Of a stretch of DNA of 64,000 nucleotides, positions 1-11,180 are shown piece after piece (the first letter of the stretch is position 1; each line of letters starts with the position of its first letter). Below the pieces are notes generated by a model. It had not been told where the DNA came from. It worked only from the letters and a program-made list of their open reading frames with translations, and made no database searches. The DNA is from Capsicum annuum (lineage: Eukaryota > Streptophyta > Magnoliopsida > Solanales > Solanaceae): the NCBI RefSeq assembly GCF_002878395.1, contig NC_061114.1:167550205-167614204 (forward strand). Direction: 5' to 3'. A program made the position numbers and the translations under genes.

Positions 1-817
1 GGAGGATCATGCCAATCACCTCCGAATTATGTCATAGACTCTTAAGGATTAGAAATCGTATGCAAAATTTTCTAAGTGTGAATTTTGGATAAGTGTTGTG
101 ACCTTTCTTGGGCATGTTGTTTCTAATGAGGGGATCAAGGTGAATCCACAAAAGATAAGGCAGTTAAGAAGTAGCCTAGACCAACGATTCCAACTGACAT
201 AGGAGCTTCTTGGGCTTGGCTGGGTATTATAGAAGGTTTGTGGAGAGTTTCTCATCTATTATTTCTCTGCTGACAATATTGAGTCAAAAAAGGTATAGTG
301 TTTATGGTCTGATTCTTGTGATGTTAGTTTTGAGAAGTTAAAGGATAAGTTGACTTATGTGCCAGTGTTGATCCTTCTCGAGGGTACTGGTGGATTTATG
401 GTGTATTTTAATGTGTCTCGTGTGGGACTAGGTTGTGTTATGATGCAGTATAGTAAGGTTGTGGCCTATACTTCTAGGCAGCTAAAATTTCATAAGAGAA
501 ATTACCCAACTCACGATCTTGAGTTAAGGGATATGGTTTTTTCTCTGAAGATACGGAGCCATTCTTTTTATGGGGTATATGTGGATATTTATTCAAGCCA
601 TAAAATCTTATTGTATGTGTTTATGCAACAGGAATTGAACCTCAAGAAGAGGCAGTGGCTTTTACTACTTAAGGATTACGACATGGGCCTTCACTACAAT
701 CCAAGTAAAGCTAATATTGTTGTTGATGTTCTTACTAGGTTATCCATGGGGAGTTTATCTAACATTAATGAGAAGAAAAGAGGGTTGGTGAAGGATATTC
801 ATAGGTTGGCTAACTAA
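1..817 (+). pseudogene. A1 reverse transcriptase C-terminus and RNase H, degenerate
   Basis: Positions 50-290 read, with stops and frame changes, as the end of a Ty3/gypsy RT: a [14 protein letters not shown] motif, [13 protein letters not shown], then LGLAGYYRRFVESFSS. This is the connection that precedes RNase H in the family. Positions 350-817 keep an open 155-codon stretch with RNase H features: GFMVYFNVSRVGLG (normally YCDASR, so the catalytic Asp is Asn), VAYTSRQLK, then KRQWLLLLKDYDMGLHY and VVDVLTRLSMGS (normally VADALSR). The N-terminal RT including the YIDD box is outside the window. The same block occurs in A2 and B3. The open stretch at 350-817 is a relic, not a host gene. Confidence 0.9.
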
Positions 818-984
818 GAAGCTCGTCTCTTGGACTCTGAGGATGGGTAGTATTTATTCAAAAGGTGGTCAAATCATCTCTTGGTGCTGAGGTGTAAGAG
901 AAGTATTCTTTGGATTCTATACTTATGTTGATTAAGAAAAATATGGGTCAATAATAGGTTATGACTTTAGAGAATCGGGGGAGG

Positions 985-1960
985 TGGCATTCTGAGGTAC
1001 CAAAGAAGATTGTGTGTTCCTGATATTGATAGGCTGTGGGAAAGGATTTTGACTAAAGTTCACGAATCCAATTGTATAGTTTATCTGGGTTCGACTAAGA
1101 TTTATTGCTACTTGAAGGAAATCTATCGGTGGAATAACATGAAATGAGATATGGCAAACTTTATCAGCAAGTCAAGGTTTAAGATTTGAGGCCTGGTGGC
1201 ATGTCTTAAGAGATAGAGTTACATATGTGGAAGTGGTAGATGACTAATATGGACTTTGTTATAGGTCTTCTACGGTCTCACAATTAGTATGATTCTATTT
1301 GGATCATTGTGAATAAGATGACTAAGTCTACTCACTTCTTGCCTGTGAGGACCAGCTATCTAGGAGAGGATTATGCTAAGTTATTCATTCAGGATATTGT
1401 TAAGTTTCATGGGGAACTATATCCGTCAATTTAGATTGAAGCATTCAGTTTTCATCTCATTTTTGGTGTGTGTTTTAGAAAGGTTTGGGTACTCAGGTGA
1501 ACCTTAGCATTACTTTCCACCCTCAAATAGATGGACAAATGGAACAACTTATTAAGACTTTAGAGAATATGTTAAGGGCCTGTGTGATTGGCTCTAAAGG
1601 TAGTGGGGTGGACCATTTGGATCTTATTGAGTTGGCGTAAGATAATAGTTATCATTATAGTATTCAAATGGCCCCTTTTGAGGCTCTTTATTCTAGGAGG
1701 TGCAAGTCTGCTCTTGGATAGTTTGAGGTAGGTGAGACTATATTGTTTGGCCCTGACTTAGTTCACCAAGCCATGGAGAAGTTGAAGGTGATAAAAGAAA
1801 GACTTAAGACTGCTCAAAGTTGCCAAAAGTCTTATACAGATATGAGCCAAAGGGAGTTGGAATTTAAAGAAAGAGATTGGGTGTTCTTGAAGGTGTCTCC
1901 TATGAAAGGAGTGATGAGATTTGGGAAAAGGGGAAGCTCAGTTATTGTTATGTTGGTCGG
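985..1960 (+). pseudogene. A1 integrase, degenerate
   Basis: The HHCC zinc-binding N-terminus is recognisable near 1055-1165 (His-Glu-Ser, Gly-Ser-Thr-Lys-Ile-Tyr, then LKEIYRWNNMK), but the second Cys pair is damaged. The DDE core follows: MTNMDFVIGL near 1245, IIVNKMTKSTHFLPVR near 1300-1350, and LSITFHPQIDGQMEQ near 1505-1550, with stops between. The GTQ turn that normally carries the second Asp is lost. Further on, FGPDLVHQAMEKLKVIKERLKTAQS at 1743-1830 (shown only in outline) is the linker that leads into the chromodomain. The protein is dead; assignment rests on motif order and on the better preserved A2 copy. Confidence 0.87.
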
Positions 1961-2300
1961 TATCAGATTATGAGAAAAATTGGGAATGTCGCTTATGAGT
2001 TGGAAAAACCTAGGTGTTTGGCATTAATTCATCTTATTTCCCATATGTTTATGCTTAAAAAATATATGGGTGACCCTTGTTTAATAGTGCCAGTTGAGGA
2101 TGTTGGTGTTTCGGATAAATTGTCTTATGAAGAGGTACCGATTGAGATATTAGATAAATAAGTCCATAGATTGAGGACACAGTACATAGCTTCAGTGAAA
2201 GTTCTTTGGAGGAACCAAAAGGTAGAAGAGGTTACCTGGGAAGCTGAAGAAGATATGAGAGCTAAAGAGCTAAGTACTTGTTCTTGTTCCCTGTGTTGGA
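1961..2300 (+). pseudogene. A1 integrase C-terminal chromodomain, degenerate
   Basis: The GPF/HPVFHVSMLKKY-type module is visible near 2020-2070 (LIHLISHMFMLKKYMGDP). A chromodomain follows at about 2120-2270: SYEEVPIEILDK, one stop, then ASVKVLWRNQKVEEVTWEAE. In chromoviruses this domain binds modified histone tails and is thought to steer integration into heterochromatin. The conserved aromatic Trp of VLW and of TWE are both present. The last recognisable residues lie near 2270 and the 3' LTR begins at 2442, leaving a short 3' untranslated leader with a weak purine tract just before 2442. Confidence 0.87.
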
Positions 2301-5300
2301 TGAAAGTGCATAAAGTATGAGTTTAGTTTCCCTTTTGTCACTTTTTCAAATTTGTCCTTGGATTCTACTGCATTCTTACTATTCTTATGCTAAAAGTGTC
2401 CTAACTCATCATTTGGTGATGAATGATCCTAAGCGGGATAATGTAACACCCCATAAAATTTTGACCATTTTATTTTTGACCCTCCCACGTAGCAATATCA
2501 ATTTTTTACGTGAATTATGGTTAGAGATGTAAAAAGGGTGCTTTGGAAAAGTTTTAGAATTTTCAAAAGGGGTTTAGAGTCATTTTGGAACCCCGAGATA
2601 GTAAGCCTTCGCGCTAGTAGCATGCCACGAAGGTTAGACTCTGCAACAGGGTGTGGCATGGAGGATACGTTCCGAGATAAGGTGTGCCACACTCCTGTTT
2701 TAATTTTATCTAGTTTTTGCTTTTTCACTTGGGGTGAGAGGCCTTTGGTTTTGGTCTTTTTACCCCTTGTACGACTTTTAAACATAAAATTGACCCTTTT
2801 ATTTCGGTTTTCAAAGATCAAATTCCACTTTTTCTCACTTAAACTTAAAACCTAAGAAAGTTCAAAGGTTTTACAAGGAATTCACCATCCAATCTTCAAA
2901 CTTGCAATTATCTTCAAATTGTTCTATATTTCAGGCATGTTGCTCATCCGTAACTTGTCTTTTTACATTGTGGAATTAAATTATTGAATATTTATGTGAT
3001 TTTAATTGATGGGTTTGAAATTGGGTTGACGGGTTTTGATTATGGTTACTTGAATTGCTTTTTCCATGGTTTAAATGGATTATTCATGCTTTAATTAATG
3101 GTTTTTGGGACTAAATTGGTGCATTGTTTTAATGGTTGGAATGAGGGACATGGGCTTCCCCAAATTGGATGAATTTTGGCTTGATAATGGCCTTAACTTC
3201 ACCTACTTTGTAAACTTGATTTTGAATATGGACAATTGCATAGTTTAACTTGTATTTTGAACCCATTGTATTGCAGTAAAGGATAAATGAATGAATATGA
3301 TTTTGGATGGCCTTGGTGGCCTTGATTTTGGATTTTAAATGGAACTTGGGAGTCAATTTGGTTATATGAATTGGTTTGACATAATTATATTAGCTTCCAG
3401 TCATATTGGTATTACGATACTATGTTGGTAAATGCATTAATAAATGACTCTTGGGTTAATAGTTGGTTTATGTGCAAACTGTGTCTTAATTTAGGCTTAA
3501 AGGTAATTATGTCGCTCACCGTGAAGGTGTGGGTCCTAAGGTGATCCACACTGGAAACCATATTTGCTGGTGTTGGGGGTCCATTTGATTGTGTGCTTGG
3601 TGCACACATAATATTATATTTTGGAAAGGCTATATGAAACACCCCATATTTTGGTCCTTGAAAATTCCTGAGTTCCTAGACTTACTAATCAGACTACGAC
3701 CCTCCTTACAAGTCGTCACGAGTCATTATGGGTCATAAGGACCCAATAATATCCTGGCCAATATGTTCGCCTAAAGTTTCTATTGTGACTACGACTAGGA
3801 GCCACGAGTTGTAAAGACTCAAAATGAGTCACGACCCCACCCGTAGCCAAACTAGTATGATGCCCAATTGTTTCTGCTTTGAAAACTACTGTACCATGCA
3901 ACCGGTAATGATTGAGTACGATTCATATGGTACAACTCATATCTAAGTCAGTGTTGGTGATAGTGGACACTATCCAGGCTACGAGTGTGACCTTACAAGT
4001 CGTAAGGTGTCCTTATGAGTCTCCAGGTCACTTGTGGAGACTAGGCGGTAAATTTTTAGTCTTTTTATTAAGGACATTCTGGTAAATTCCCCTTTTCCCT
4101 TACTTAGACCCCACGTCCATATAGAACTCAAGGGGGTATTTATCATCCATAACACAATCAAAACACTCTCAAAACTCTCTAAATTCTCTACGGTCAAGAT
4201 ACTAAGGGTTTTCTAGAATTTATTCATCTAAGGGATCAAGGGTTGAATTATCTCCATAAATCTTGGTATTTTAGGCATGTTACTCTTTTCCAATTCTCAA
4301 TTTATGAAAATCATGTGTTTTACGTGGTTTAAATTGTATGAATTTGAACGTGAGTTTTGTTATGGTGGAGGATTTTGACATAGTTAATTCTTAATTTTTT
4401 TTCCCATGATTTGTTATTCATTGTTTATGCTTTATTACTGGTTTTGAACTTATGGGGTGCAAGGGTATGTAATAAACAAAAGGGATCATGGTTTGCTCCA
4501 AATTGTTGTTTTGAAATTGGAATTGGTTTTGAATAATTATGTTCCTTCAGCCCACTTGTGTAAATGGCTTTAAATTGTGAAATTGTCAATTGGTTTGACT
4601 TACTTACCTATGCTATTGCATGGAATTAATGATTAAACAATGAACAAGGATTTTGAAAACTTTGTTTGCTCAGATTGGATTTAATGAACAAAGGGGGTCA
4701 AGTAATTCACCCAAGATAATGTGATTGTTATGGCACAAAGATAAGCTTGCAAGTGTAAGGGTATGACGATACCTATGGTCTACCTTAAAGGTTTGTTCAT
4801 TTGTTAATAAATGGGTATGTGAAACTTTCTTGAAATTGGTCTTAGTGGGGGTTATGTAGTGAAGCCGTGAAGGTATGGATCTTGGATGACTTGTACGAGA
4901 AACTCATGTTTGCCGACGTAAGGTTTGGTCGTAATGACCTGTGTGCATGGTTCACACTATTGGTATATTTGTATCTTGTACTGACGTGGGGTTGGGGCAT
5001 TCCTTGGTCTTCCTTGATACCTCTGGTTCATACGACTAATACGTACTAGGGAGATGAACCCATATAGCCCATGGGTGCCTGTTTATGATGGTTGATCTAC
5101 ATAGTCCACGGTAAAGTTTTACTTCATGCTACACCATGTTCCCTATCTCGGCATATTATTTATGTATGTTATGATGATGCATCGCATAGTTTTGAATTAG
5201 ATTTGACTTGGCAATATTTTGTCCCCTCTCCCTGAGTTACATGCTAGTGCTCAACCTACTAACAGTTTTTGAATGTTGTATCCCCACGTGATGTAGGCAC

Positions 5301-5345
5301 CAGAGATACTTCTAGTTTTCCTGTGCAGTGTTAGGTGGATTAGTG

Positions 5346-7014
5346 TTGTGCCCAAGCGCACACCCAAGTGTACATGGTCTCACCAAGTAATACAGTTGCC
5401 TTATAAAAAGCCGAATATTGATCCTACAAGGACTTGTGTTAACAACTATTGAAATCTAGTTCACTATTAAGATGAAATTGGTGCAATCGTAACCAACAGA
5501 GTTTGTGGGTTGTAAATTGGAAATTAAGGTAAACAATGTAATAAAGTAAAGTATTTGGAAAATCAATGGAGAGAAACCCAGGGTTAAGGCTCTACGAACA
5601 ATCATACTAAGCTATTGAAATTCATTGGTTAGATTTCTTATCTTGGTTGCTGATTTGCAGGGTTTATCGTATGATCATGGTCTCCGGACCTCTAATCTAC
5701 TACCTAACTGGACATTACAACTACATTGTTGAGCGGGGATGTAATAATCTATTTAGATGCATTAAGATATCAACCTGCAAGTGATCTAAACAAGGCTTTT
5801 AGGTATATCTCTATCCTAGATTCTAATTCAAATTCCTTGTTTTACAAAAGAATAATAATAATCTTGCTCTACTTATCTCCACGTTCTATCCTTTTATTCC
5901 CTCTCCCAAGATAAAAAAGATAATAATGGATATATTATAAGGGTTAGGAGTCCTTAAAATAGTTATAACGAGGATAAATGAACAACTAAATATGCTAAGC
6001 AATCAAAACCAAATCAATTCAAAGCAATAGTATTCATGTTCTTGGACTTAACCCCGGAAACGGGGATGTTAGCCACTAATGGACATAATCGTAATTAAGA
6101 TCAATGAATACATATTAAAAATCCATTAAAAAAAATCAAAGTGATAAAAACCCTAATTGAAGTGTTTTCTAGCCTCTCTTCAAGCTTCAAAGTCGTCTAA
6201 GGTCTTTTGCATCAAGTTTAAGTGTCCTATTTATAGGAGGAGGATTTTGGCCGTGTTGGGAATAGGTTGTGCGCCAACCCTTCCATTCCTTGTGAGTAGG
6301 GGTCACTCTCCATACCTCACTACCATGGGAATATGGTGTTCACCGCATGGGTCAGTCCATGGGAGTAGGGGTCGCGCAGTTGGGCTATTCCCATACCCTT
6401 ACTGGAATTCACCTTGATGTCTAAACTTGTCTTGTGCATTTGGCCTTCCATACCAAGACTTTTGGTGTTTTTAAACTTGATTTACAGCTTGTGAGTCATA
6501 CATATATCATCATAATCATCTCACCAAGCATACTGTAGCATCAAACACCACGTATTAGAGCTCAAACCAACAAAACGTTCAGGACAATGAACTAGAAACT
6601 TAAGCTAAGAATGCTAGTTATGTCATTTTGATATTTAATTTGGTGTTTTGACTGTTGGATTGATTCAATTGAACTTTTAACACTCTAAAAAAAAATTTTC
6701 CACATAATAACACAATCATACCAATAGTAACTCATTATATTCGTTAGAATCCATCGAGATCAACTACAACAACACCTAGCTCAAGTTAGTAACACTAGTT
6801 TTCTTATTTAAACTCTATATGACCAAATTAAGTACAAACTTGTTTGAAAGATACCTTAAACATTGTAATAAAATACTTAATCACTTAGATGCTCAATTAT
6901 ATAATTATTAACATATTAAGTACACAATTTATCCTCAAAACAAGGCTAAATAAGCTAGGACAACCATACTAAGGTGCATAAATCCATCTTAGATCAATCG
7001 GCTTGGTTCATTGG
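5346..7014 (-). mobile_element. Unclassified insertion X, probably an antisense solo LTR
   Basis: Family B LTR homology stops after TGTTAGGTGGATTAGTG at 5345 and resumes with a GGTGGTGAAGTGATGAG block at about 7020, where B2 and B3 are continuous. The inserted 1.67 kb matches no other part of the window. On the minus strand it contains CCTCCTATAAATAGG (6226-6240), a good TATA box, followed by a leader with GGGTTTTT, so it resembles an LTR or promoter read right to left. Imperfect flanking TAGTG/TAGTT (5341-5345 and 7015-7019) may be the target duplication, but the ends do not give a clean TG...CA there, so the boundaries are uncertain by about 10 bases. No coding domain is visible. Confidence 0.55.
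6227..6235 (-). promoter_or_regulatory. Putative TATA box within X
   Basis: The minus strand reads TATAAATAG in the context CCTCCTATAAATAGGACAC. It is followed about 60-110 bases downstream by a purine-rich leader with AGGGTTTTT. This is the main reason to read X as an antisense LTR. Activity is unknown. Confidence 0.4.
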
Positions 7015-8083
7015 TAGTTGGTGGTGAAGTGATGAGATTCTATTCCTCGGAAGACTTGCTCATTTTATTAGTTTCCTTTTATAGACTAAAATTGAAGAGT
7101 TCACATTAACATTATCATTGTCATTGTCAGAGTCGGGGGCATGCCCTAACTTAGATTGGCTTTTGATATTGTTTAGAGGGGTTTTGGATATTGTTGTGGG
7201 CTTGGTGGTTTTGATTATTATTTTTTAGATAGTTAGTTATCTTGTATTCCTTTGATCTTTTATATCTTATCTTGTTATTTTTTTGGAATTCAGCCTCTGT
7301 TGGGCATTGTGTTCGGTTTAACTAGGCAACAAGGGTGGCTTCCGATCCTTGGTGGACTTAACACACCTATCATGGCCAGGCCCTAGTTTGGGTTGTGACA
7401 CTATAGTCTTTATGTATTTAGCCTTTCAGTGCTTATTCCTTGATTCATACAACTAACACACACTGGGCCCTTCCAGCAGAGGGAGCTGGACCCAAATAGC
7501 CCATGGGTACCTTTAGGACGTAGCAAGCTACATAGTTTATGTTAATAATTTAAACTCTCATTTTCGTGGCCCCTGTCCCTATCCTGACATCCTATATATA
7601 TATGTATATATATATATATGCATATGAACATAGTGCATATGGTTTATAACTGGATTTCAGTAATTGCATTATTTTATCCCATATCTTGAGTTACATGCTA
7701 GTTCTCGCCCTACTAACTATCCCTGGATTTGATATTCCTATGGATCTATTGTGAAGTGGTGAGCCTCCACTTTTGAAAGGCCCTATCATTTCACTAGTTT
7801 CTTTATTGTCTTACTATTTCATTTGGTATTCTTTTTGTCATAGTCAGGGGCATGTCCCAACTTAGTTGCTATTTTGGTTTAGAGGATTTTGTGGACAAGT
7901 GTGGGTTGGTTATGTTTTTGGATTCTTAAAATTGTCTTTTGACTTATTTATTCTCATTGTTATTTTGGTTGACTTCAATTGTTTATATTTATGTGCTCTT
8001 AAGGTTAGTCTAAGGGGGTAGTCTTCGGCCCACAGTGGGCTTGACATACACATTATGGCCAAGCCTAGGGTCGGGTCATGACA

Positions 8084-9330
8084 GGCGAGCATCTCTATTG
8101 CCCTACCTAGTTGAAGGGCACTCTCTAAAATTGTGAGATAGTTTTCCATACCCAAAGAAACCTTCCTAGCCATACAAACACTCTCCTAGATAAATCCTTC
8201 CAAACTTTTTGTAGGCAGGGTTGGTATGCCCTCCAATAAAAGTACCCTACGATCTGGTGGTGGGTGTCCTTGTCCACTGCTCCTGCATGGTCTTAGGCAT
8301 GGGGGCACTAGTTGAAGATGGTATAGGACCTGATAAATAGTCTGAAGTTGTGAGTTATTTCCCTCGCCTGATGTATGCTAACTATACTTGAATTGTTCAT
8401 TCCTAGCTATTTTAGTTCCCCTTTTCTATTCCTTGAACCTTTTTTTCTGAATATGATAGGAATGGGTCACCAATCGTAAAATACACATGTCCCCCAATAA
8501 ATAAGGAAGTTCTACACTACTTGATTACCAATTCAGACGCCCCAATAACAAACTTACTCATTCAGGTTCTCAGATCAACCATCATTTTGAGAGCATATTT
8601 TAATAGTTGAGTGAATTTGAGGGAGTATTCCTTCACTATCATAGCACCTTGCATGAGATTCATTAACTCCTCCATTTTATCTTCCCTCATATCATAAAGA
8701 ATAACCTATTAACAAAAGCTATCTCAAATAAGTTTTAATCCATATGAGCTCTATTCTCACCTTTCCTCTTCTTTCACTGCCTAAACTAATCATGGCAAAC
8801 ATATTTCAACTAATATGAACCAAATCCACACTCTCTACCTTATTGACATGTATAATCTAAGTTCATCTCATTTATGAAGAACTATGGATCCTCATCCACC
8901 TTCAAACTGAAGAACTCAAGTGGATTCATTCTCATGAAATATCAAATCATGATTGTAGCTAAGTTACAATTCTGCTGAATCGGGACTATAACCGTCTGAT
9001 TAATATATGTAGTCATATCTTACGACAACATATGAAAGGCAACCCAAAATTCAGCATGGGAAATATTTCCATTCAAGGGTTCACAAGTGGTAGTGGGGCT
9101 GATTGGTTCTTATTCTTGAAACTGCAAGCTCTGTGTGGAGAAATTTTCTATCACATTAAAAGGATGAGTTAGAAGGGATATAAAGTTAAAATCAAAAGCA
9201 CAATAGAGAGAATTAAAGAAGGTAAAATTCCTAATGATTTCTCCTAGCCTCTTATCCATAAGTCTGGCGTGCTTCACACCCATGAAAAAGACTTGATCTG
9301 CTACAGCTCCAGACTAGCAAGAAATCTTTA
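8084..9330 (-). pseudogene. C gag polyprotein, degenerate
   Basis: On the minus strand the conserved gag block FMRMNPLEFFSLKVDEDP is readable near 8940-8880, followed by a frame with stops. It is the same block as FMRMNPPEFF in the G gag. A decayed zinc knuckle, FFGYGKLSHNFRECP, lies at about 8160-8114: the two first Cys of C-x2-C are Phe and Tyr, while the His and last Cys remain. Gag forms the particle and binds the element RNA. Many stops make it non-functional. The reading stops at 8084 because A1 inserted there. Confidence 0.8.
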
Positions 9331-9337
9331 AACCTTA

Positions 9338-9348
9338 GTCTAATACCA
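9338..9348 (-). other. Primer-binding site of element C
   Basis: The minus strand reads TGGTATTAGAC followed by TAAGG, one or two changes from TGGTATCAGAGC, the initiator-Met-tRNA complement used by the other elements here. It lies between the LTR and gag, as expected. Confidence 0.75.
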
Positions 9349-9349
9349 A

Positions 9350-11180
9350 GTTTCTAATTCCCTAAGAATATCCGTTGGATGTCACACGGTGCTTAGCACT
9401 ACAAGCAGCCTGAAGCTAACTTGTGATATCACTCTAAGCGCTAGATTATATACAATTCACTTAAAAACCATGAGCAGAAGCTAACAAATATTCATAAAAA
9501 AGAGTAAAAAGTATCGAGTCTATTAGTACACACTAAAAATAGTCCCAACGTGAGAAAGAACTACAAATCTGCTAAGTCCAGGCAAGCCTCTAATATAATA
9601 AAAATCTGCTGGGACAAAGCCCCAACAAACCCAAAATTATGAAGTCTAAACTAAACAGAAAAGTGAACTACTGAAAAAGACAAGAATAATATCCAAGTCT
9701 TCAAAACATGAGGATTCACCAATTGGGAGTAAGAAAATGTGATTGTAGCTAATCGTACTGCTGAGGATGAATACTAGAAACTACATCATAATAAAATGCA
9801 GGACATATAGAGTATGTGTTCAGTACTTATGGAATAGATTGAGTATATAGGGGTGTATTCAACACATAAAAATGTTATAAACCATGAAATAAAATCATCC
9901 ATTCTAAGTGTATTAAGACTCACCATTTTCATAGATAAAGCTAGAAACTAATAATTCATGAAGCGTAGCGTAACAAGATATAATTTAAAAAACTAGTAAT
10001 CCATACATACATAGGTTATAAAACTATTTTTCTATGGGAAATTCTTTTAACCAACACCAACCTGTGAGCAACATAGAGTCCAACATAGTCCTTGTAGAAA
10101 GGATCTAATATAACTTACTGGGGGTATAAAGACATGAAGACATGATCACTAAATTGACCCTATTAGGTCAAATATAATACCTACAGTGGTATGTAGTTCT
10201 AGGACTTGGGTATGCTTAACCTATATCCACTTGGTGCTTAATACTACTTGCAAGAATCATATTGATATTCATACTATATGAAGTTTATCATAAAGTAAGC
10301 ATAACTAGTTTATAGGTTTGGAAACCTTTCATGTTTTTGCATCTGTTTCATAAACATAAGTCAAATCCATGAGTTTCATGATGAACCTAAGTTCATAGTA
10401 CTCAGTTCATGCTATTTAATTTATGTCATATCAAAAATTATGTGATGTTTACTAAACAATTAGATTTCATGTTAAGAATGATGTTGAAAATGTGTTATAT
10501 GATTAAAAATATGAAAAATATGATAAATAAGCCAACAATGTCGTCAATTCAGTAATAGTTCATAAATAAACTCATTTAGGAGAATGAAATTCAAGATTAT
10601 GGAAATTGGGTTTGAACCCTAGTTGGTAACTTTGTACTTCATTAAAATGATATTTTTTGGCATAAGGACAATATAGGATCCTTGTTGAAACCCCACACAC
10701 CTAAACTTTATGATTTCTTAGAGGAAAGTTTGAGTTTGGAGCCTTGGAGGTTGAATTTCTAATAAAATACCCTTTCTTTTATTTTCTTAAGAGTTGAGAG
10801 GAGAGTGAGAACTTCTAAAATATTTTCTTGGAAAAGTTACATATGGGTACAAGGTCGTAATTGCCCTTAATTTTTATAGGTAAAATGGAAATTTTATGCC
10901 TTAGAAGGGGTGTGTGCATTGTATGGCCCATCACACAGCACCCAGAGACATATTGTGTGGCATAACTAGTGGCTAGATGAGAGGTGTTATGTGATGTGAG
11001 GCCTAAAGATGAGGTCCTCTTGTGCGGCGTACAACCTCCTATTAGGTCCATGACATCCTTTTTTGACCTAAGACTTACCCCACAAATTTTTCAACTTTCT
11101 TAAGGGTCAAATTACCTTATTTTATGACCTTAAACATAGAGAAAACCCACTACATATACATGAATATTGAGGGTGCTACA
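9350..11180 (-). repeat. 5' LTR of element C
   Basis: On the minus strand it begins TGTAGCACCC at 11180 and ends next to the primer site near 9350, about 1.83 kb. The inner end is blurred, since no clear CA is left. It has the general layout of the A family but is not obviously the same sequence, so I keep it as a separate family. Confidence 0.72.

Larger units (their letters stand above)
3635..7400 (+). repeat. Solo LTR B1 with target-site duplication CTATA
   Basis: Begins TGAAACACCCC at 3635 and ends GGGTTGTGACA at 7400. The 5 bases before (3630-3634) and after (7401-7405) are both CTATA, a perfect integrase-type duplication. Outside, the A1 LTR resumes. The 5' portion is full of short GAGTCRTA-type motifs (3690-4030), as in the B2 and B3 LTRs. 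Without insertion X it is about 2.1 kb, against 2.26 kb for B3. No internal region or second LTR remains, so it is most simply the product of LTR-LTR recombination. Confidence 0.92.
1..8083 (+). mobile_element. Ty3/gypsy chromovirus A1 (5' part outside window)
   Basis: The window opens inside the pol region of a plus-strand LTR retrotransposon. Order seen: end of reverse transcriptase, RNase H, integrase, chromodomain, then the 3' LTR from 2442 to 8083. The LTR begins TGTAACACCCC, ends GGGTCATGACA, and is interrupted by solo LTR B1. The 5' LTR, gag and protease lie left of the window. At 8083 the element abuts a minus-strand gag (element C), so A1 is inferred to have inserted into C. Its domain order and LTR match A2 (14131-25230), which I take as the same family. 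All frames carry stops. Confidence 0.9.
2442..8083 (+). repeat. 3' LTR of A1, split by solo LTR B1
   Basis: Starts TGTAACACCCC at 2442 and ends GGTCATGACA at 8083. Without the B1 insert (3635-7400) and one target duplication it is about 1.87 kb, close to the 1.90 and 1.93 kb LTRs of A2, to which it aligns by eye along its length. Shared landmarks are CCCTCCCACGT near 2485, the leader rich in AAACTTAAAACC near 2840, TTTCAGGCATGT near 2931, the CTCACCGTGAAGGTG box near 3514, and the TGGGCC/AGCCCATGGGTACC box near 7465-7510. A TA-rich microsatellite sits at 7593-7620. Confidence 0.9.
8084..11180 (-). mobile_element. Truncated minus-strand gypsy element C (gag and 5' LTR)
   Basis: Read on the minus strand: LTR from 11180 down to about 9350, primer-binding site at 9348-9338, then gag down to 8084, where A1 abuts. 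The rest of C should lie left of A1, outside the window. To the right, at 11181, a plus-strand RNase H sequence (element D) begins mid-domain, so C is inferred to have inserted into D. Orientation is opposite to all other internal regions in the window. Confidence 0.82.

Noticed and set aside
350..817. 155-codon open frame as a possible host gene
   Set aside because: It is RNase H of element A1, with family motifs and pol neighbours on both sides.
5346..7014. X as a DNA transposon with terminal inverted repeats
   Set aside because: The ends (TTGTGCCC and GGTTCATTGG) are not inverted copies of each other, and no transposase is present.
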